Origin: Bradyrhizobium retamae
Lineage (GTDB): Bacteria; Pseudomonadota; Alphaproteobacteria; Rhizobiales; Xanthobacteraceae
Length of the DNA: 64,000 nucleotides
Direction: 5' to 3'
Assembly (NCBI RefSeq): GCF_001440415.1
Contig: NZ_LLYA01000192.1
Span: 62,001 to 126,000, forward strand
Shown here: positions 62,094 to 64,000 of the stretch, piece by piece
Layout: every line of letters begins with the position of its first letter
How positions within the stretch are numbered: the first letter of the stretch is position 1
Position numbers and translations under genes: made by a program
Notes under the pieces: model-generated
What the model was told of the DNA's origin: nothing
The model's input: the letters and a program-made list of their open reading frames with translations, nothing else
The model's database searches: none

Positions 62094-62959
62094 AGGTGGC
62101 CGGTGCCTTTGCTCTGCGCCGTCAGCCCGAGGCGCTTGGCGATGATCCGGTCGAGGGTGCGCTTGGGCAACGCCGCCGCCATGAACTGGCGCATCGGATC
62201 CGGCGCGATGACGTAGCGCACCTTGGGATTGGGTCGCGTCAACGCCTCGAACACCTTCTCGGCGATCATCTCGGCCGGCAATCCGTTCGCGCCGAGTTGC
62301 AGCATGAAGGCGCGGATTTTCTCCAGCGCCGGGAAATATGGCGAGTTTTTGTAGGCGGAGATATCGACCTCCTCGGCCTTGCTCCAGATCGGCGTCTTGA
62401 CCGCGCCCGGCGCAATGACGATGACGTCGATCCCGAACAACATCAGTTCGCGGCGCAGGCTCTCCGAGAGCCCCTCGATGGCGTGCTTGGAGGCAGAATA
62501 GGCCGAGGTCAGCGGATTGCCGTTCTTACCAGCGACCGAGGAGATCATCACGATCCGCCCCTTCGGCCCCTTCAGGGCCGGATCGGAGCCGAGCAGCGGC
62601 CCGATGGCCTGGGTCGCAATGATCGGGCCGATGAAATTGACCTCCATCTGGCGACGGAATTCGTCAGCGGCGAGTTCGAGCACCGGGCCCGATACCGCAA
62701 TGCCGGCATTGTTGACGAGGCCGGCGAGCGTTTCGCCGCTGAGCGCGCGCCGGACCTCGCGCGCCGCCGCCAGCACCGCGGCTTCATCGGTGACATCGAA
62801 GGTCAGCGGCGTGAAGTTCGTCCCGAACTCAGCTTTGAGGCGGTCGGCATCGGCCTGCTTGCGCACGCTGCCGAACACGCGGAAGCCGCGGTCGAGCAAG
62901 AGCTTCGAACTGGCCCAGCCGATGCCGGTGGACGCGCCGGTGATGACAACAGATCTCAT
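62090..62959 (-). CDS. SDR-family oxidoreductase
   Basis: The 289-residue classical SDR has TGASTGIG (residues 7-14), NNAGIAVSGPVLEL near 85, a serine in IVMISSVAGKNGN and the Tyr/Lys pair YSASK. The C-terminus ends GHL and extends beyond the usual SDR length by about 35 residues, a type often acting on sterols or lipids. It is followed by the small hypothetical gene with an ATGA overlap. The substrate is unknown. Confidence 0.9.
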   Translation of the reverse strand: MRSVVITGASTGIGWASSKLLLDRGFRVFGSVRKQADADRLKAEFGTNFTPLTFDVTDEAAVLAAAREVRRALSGETLAGLVNNAGIAVSGPVLELAADEFRRQMEVNFIGPIIATQAIGPLLGSDPALKGPKGRIVMISSVAGKNGNPLTSAYSASKHAIEGLSESLRRELMLFGIDVIVIAPGAVKTPIWSKAEEVDISAYKNSPYFPALEKIRAFMLQLGANGLPAEMIAEKVFEALTRPNPKVRYVIAPDPMRQFMAAALPKRTLDRIIAKRLGLTAQSKGTGHL

Positions 62960-63415
62960 GACCTAAGCCCTTGTAAGAGGTTTAATGAAGTTCGTCGTGA
63001 AGGAATGCTTAAGCGCCGGCTCCGCAGGCTTCCTCCGCGGGGTGCAGCCAGTCTTGACGGCGTCTTGTTCGGCAGATTGCTATTCGAATTTTCCCGGGAA
63101 CGGTTTGGTGAGGATAGCAGCCGGACCGGAATACCGGAAGCGGCGGCAGATGGCCGATCGGTTCGACGTCGGCGATTTATCGCGCGAAATCGCGGCATAC
63201 GTCCCGATCGGATTGGTAAAGAAATTCGGAGCGCAGAATTTGCAATGCGCAGGCCCTGCTTCGGCATGCGTCTGTCCGCAACAAGCGCGGCCGATGCATT
63301 GCCCGATTCAAATGCAGTCGATCTTTATTTTGCCGAGTCCCCGCCTTTAACGCAGGGGTAAGGCTCGGTTGGCCATTGTGGGCGCGAACCCTTCAACAAC
63401 AGACAGGCTGCCCAC
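62960..63415. other. Intergenic stretch without a recognised gene
   Basis: About 456 bases lie between the SDR start and the DUF2336 start. Open frames on both strands lack ribosome sites and motifs. The promoters of the two divergent genes must lie here, but no clear palindrome or repeat was seen. Confidence 0.4.
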
Positions 63416-64000
63416 ATGGTGCAACAGCCGGCGCACTCGATCATTGCCGAACTTGAAGATGCCGTCAGAGGCGGTTCATCCGCCAAGCGGGTGGAGACCC
63501 TGCGGCAGGTCACCGATCTCTTCCTCCATGACGGAGAACGCCTCAGCGACGATCAGGTCAGGGTCTTCGACGACGTGCTCTGCCTCCTGATCGCGCGTGT
63601 CGAGACACGGGCGAAGGCCGAACTTTCCAAGCGGCTGGCGCCGCTCGACTACGCTCCGTTCGAAGTCATCCAGCATCTCGCCTGGGACGACGAGATCGAG
63701 GTCGCCGGCAGCGTGCTGGCCCATTCCAGCCGGCTCGGGACCGATGTGCTGGTCAAGATCGCCAGCAGCAAGGGACAGGATCACCTGCTCGCCATTTCCG
63801 GCCGCGCCGAACTGCCCGCGGCCGTGACCGACGTCATCGTCGACCGCGGCGAAGGCCAGGTGATCCGCAAGCTCGCCAACAATGCCGGCGCCAAGTTTTC
63901 CGACCAGGGCTATTCCACCATCGTCGCCCGCGCCGGCGCCGACGACGAACTGGTCGAAATCCTCGGCCTTCGCGCCGATTTCCCGGCCAAGTTCATAGGC
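63416..64000 (+). CDS. DUF2336-domain protein (3' end outside window)
   Basis: The gene is open to the right edge without a stop, so only the first 195 residues are visible. The start ATG 63416 follows a weak AGG. The protein is all-helical with a repeat-like pattern (VETLRQVTDLFLHDGERLS, FEVIQHLAWDDEIEVAGSVL and SSKGQDHLLAISGR), typical of DUF2336, a family of alphaproteobacterial HEAT-like proteins of unknown function. It is divergent from the SDR. Confidence 0.85.
   Translation, partial: MVQQPAHSIIAELEDAVRGGSSAKRVETLRQVTDLFLHDGERLSDDQVRVFDDVLCLLIARVETRAKAELSKRLAPLDYAPFEVIQHLAWDDEIEVAGSVLAHSSRLGTDVLVKIASSKGQDHLLAISGRAELPAAVTDVIVDRGEGQVIRKLANNAGAKFSDQGYSTIVARAGADDELVEILGLRADFPAKFIG

Overview
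The window looks like a chromosomal segment of a Bradyrhizobium-type alphaproteobacterium (Nitrobacteraceae). The evidence is the high-GC coding sequence with long antisense shadow frames, the many Liv/TRAP/Bug-type uptake systems, H-NS-family proteins with the rhizobial C-terminal motif, a DUF2336 gene at the right edge and short dispersed repeats in the intergenic gaps. The genus is inferred from gene content and remembered family distribution, not from a search.

Layout. Bases 1-1746 hold the end of a cluster with an HPr-kinase-like P-loop protein and a nucleotidyltransferase. Bases 1825-5389 carry the complete dTDP-L-rhamnose pathway as two divergent pairs (rfbC-rfbD and rfbA-rfbB) around an AT-rich palindrome. 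Bases 5390-11600 are gene-poor and partly decayed. This stretch has small secreted and hypothetical proteins, a PilZ protein, a full H-NS-like protein, a diverged duplicated cassette (an H-NS N-terminal fragment plus an unlisted 30-36-residue membrane protein) and hemN and other pseudogenes. Bases 12237-26450 form a catabolic and uptake cluster: MBL-fold hydrolase, two carboxymuconolactone-decarboxylase-like proteins, two MmgE/PrpD proteins, a 3-hydroxyisobutyrate-dehydrogenase-like enzyme, a Liv-type ABC transporter with two binding proteins, a 3-hydroxybutyrate-dehydrogenase-like SDR, a GntR/FCD regulator and a Bug-type binding protein. Bases 27124-28709 contain frameshifted genes and an integrase remnant beside the 3' end of tRNA-Lys(CUU), the usual scar of an integrated element.

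To the right the genome is more ordinary. It has an LTXXQ periplasmic protein, a TRAP transporter, a thioredoxin-CcdA-DUF302 operon, a very large SAM/adenylate-cyclase/ATPase/TPR protein, and leuA preceded by a clear but unlisted leucine-rich leader peptide and terminator (attenuator). These are followed by a frameshifted CYTH-CHAD gene, an Ada/AraC regulator, a thioesterase, and a PPK2 kinase translationally joined to a second Liv operon. Next come a Nudix hydrolase, an NMT1/SsuA-type ABC system and an osmoprotectant ABC transporter with a fused permease/binding protein. The right end has two tandem MdoB/LtaS-like phosphoglycerol transferases, a TetR regulator with two operator copies facing a ferric-reductase-like membrane protein, an SDR, and the start of a DUF2336 gene.

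The strongest hidden signals are the leuA attenuator, the duplicated tiny-membrane-protein/H-NS-fragment cassette, the twin TetR operators and the integrase scar. No wholly new defence or mobile system was found.
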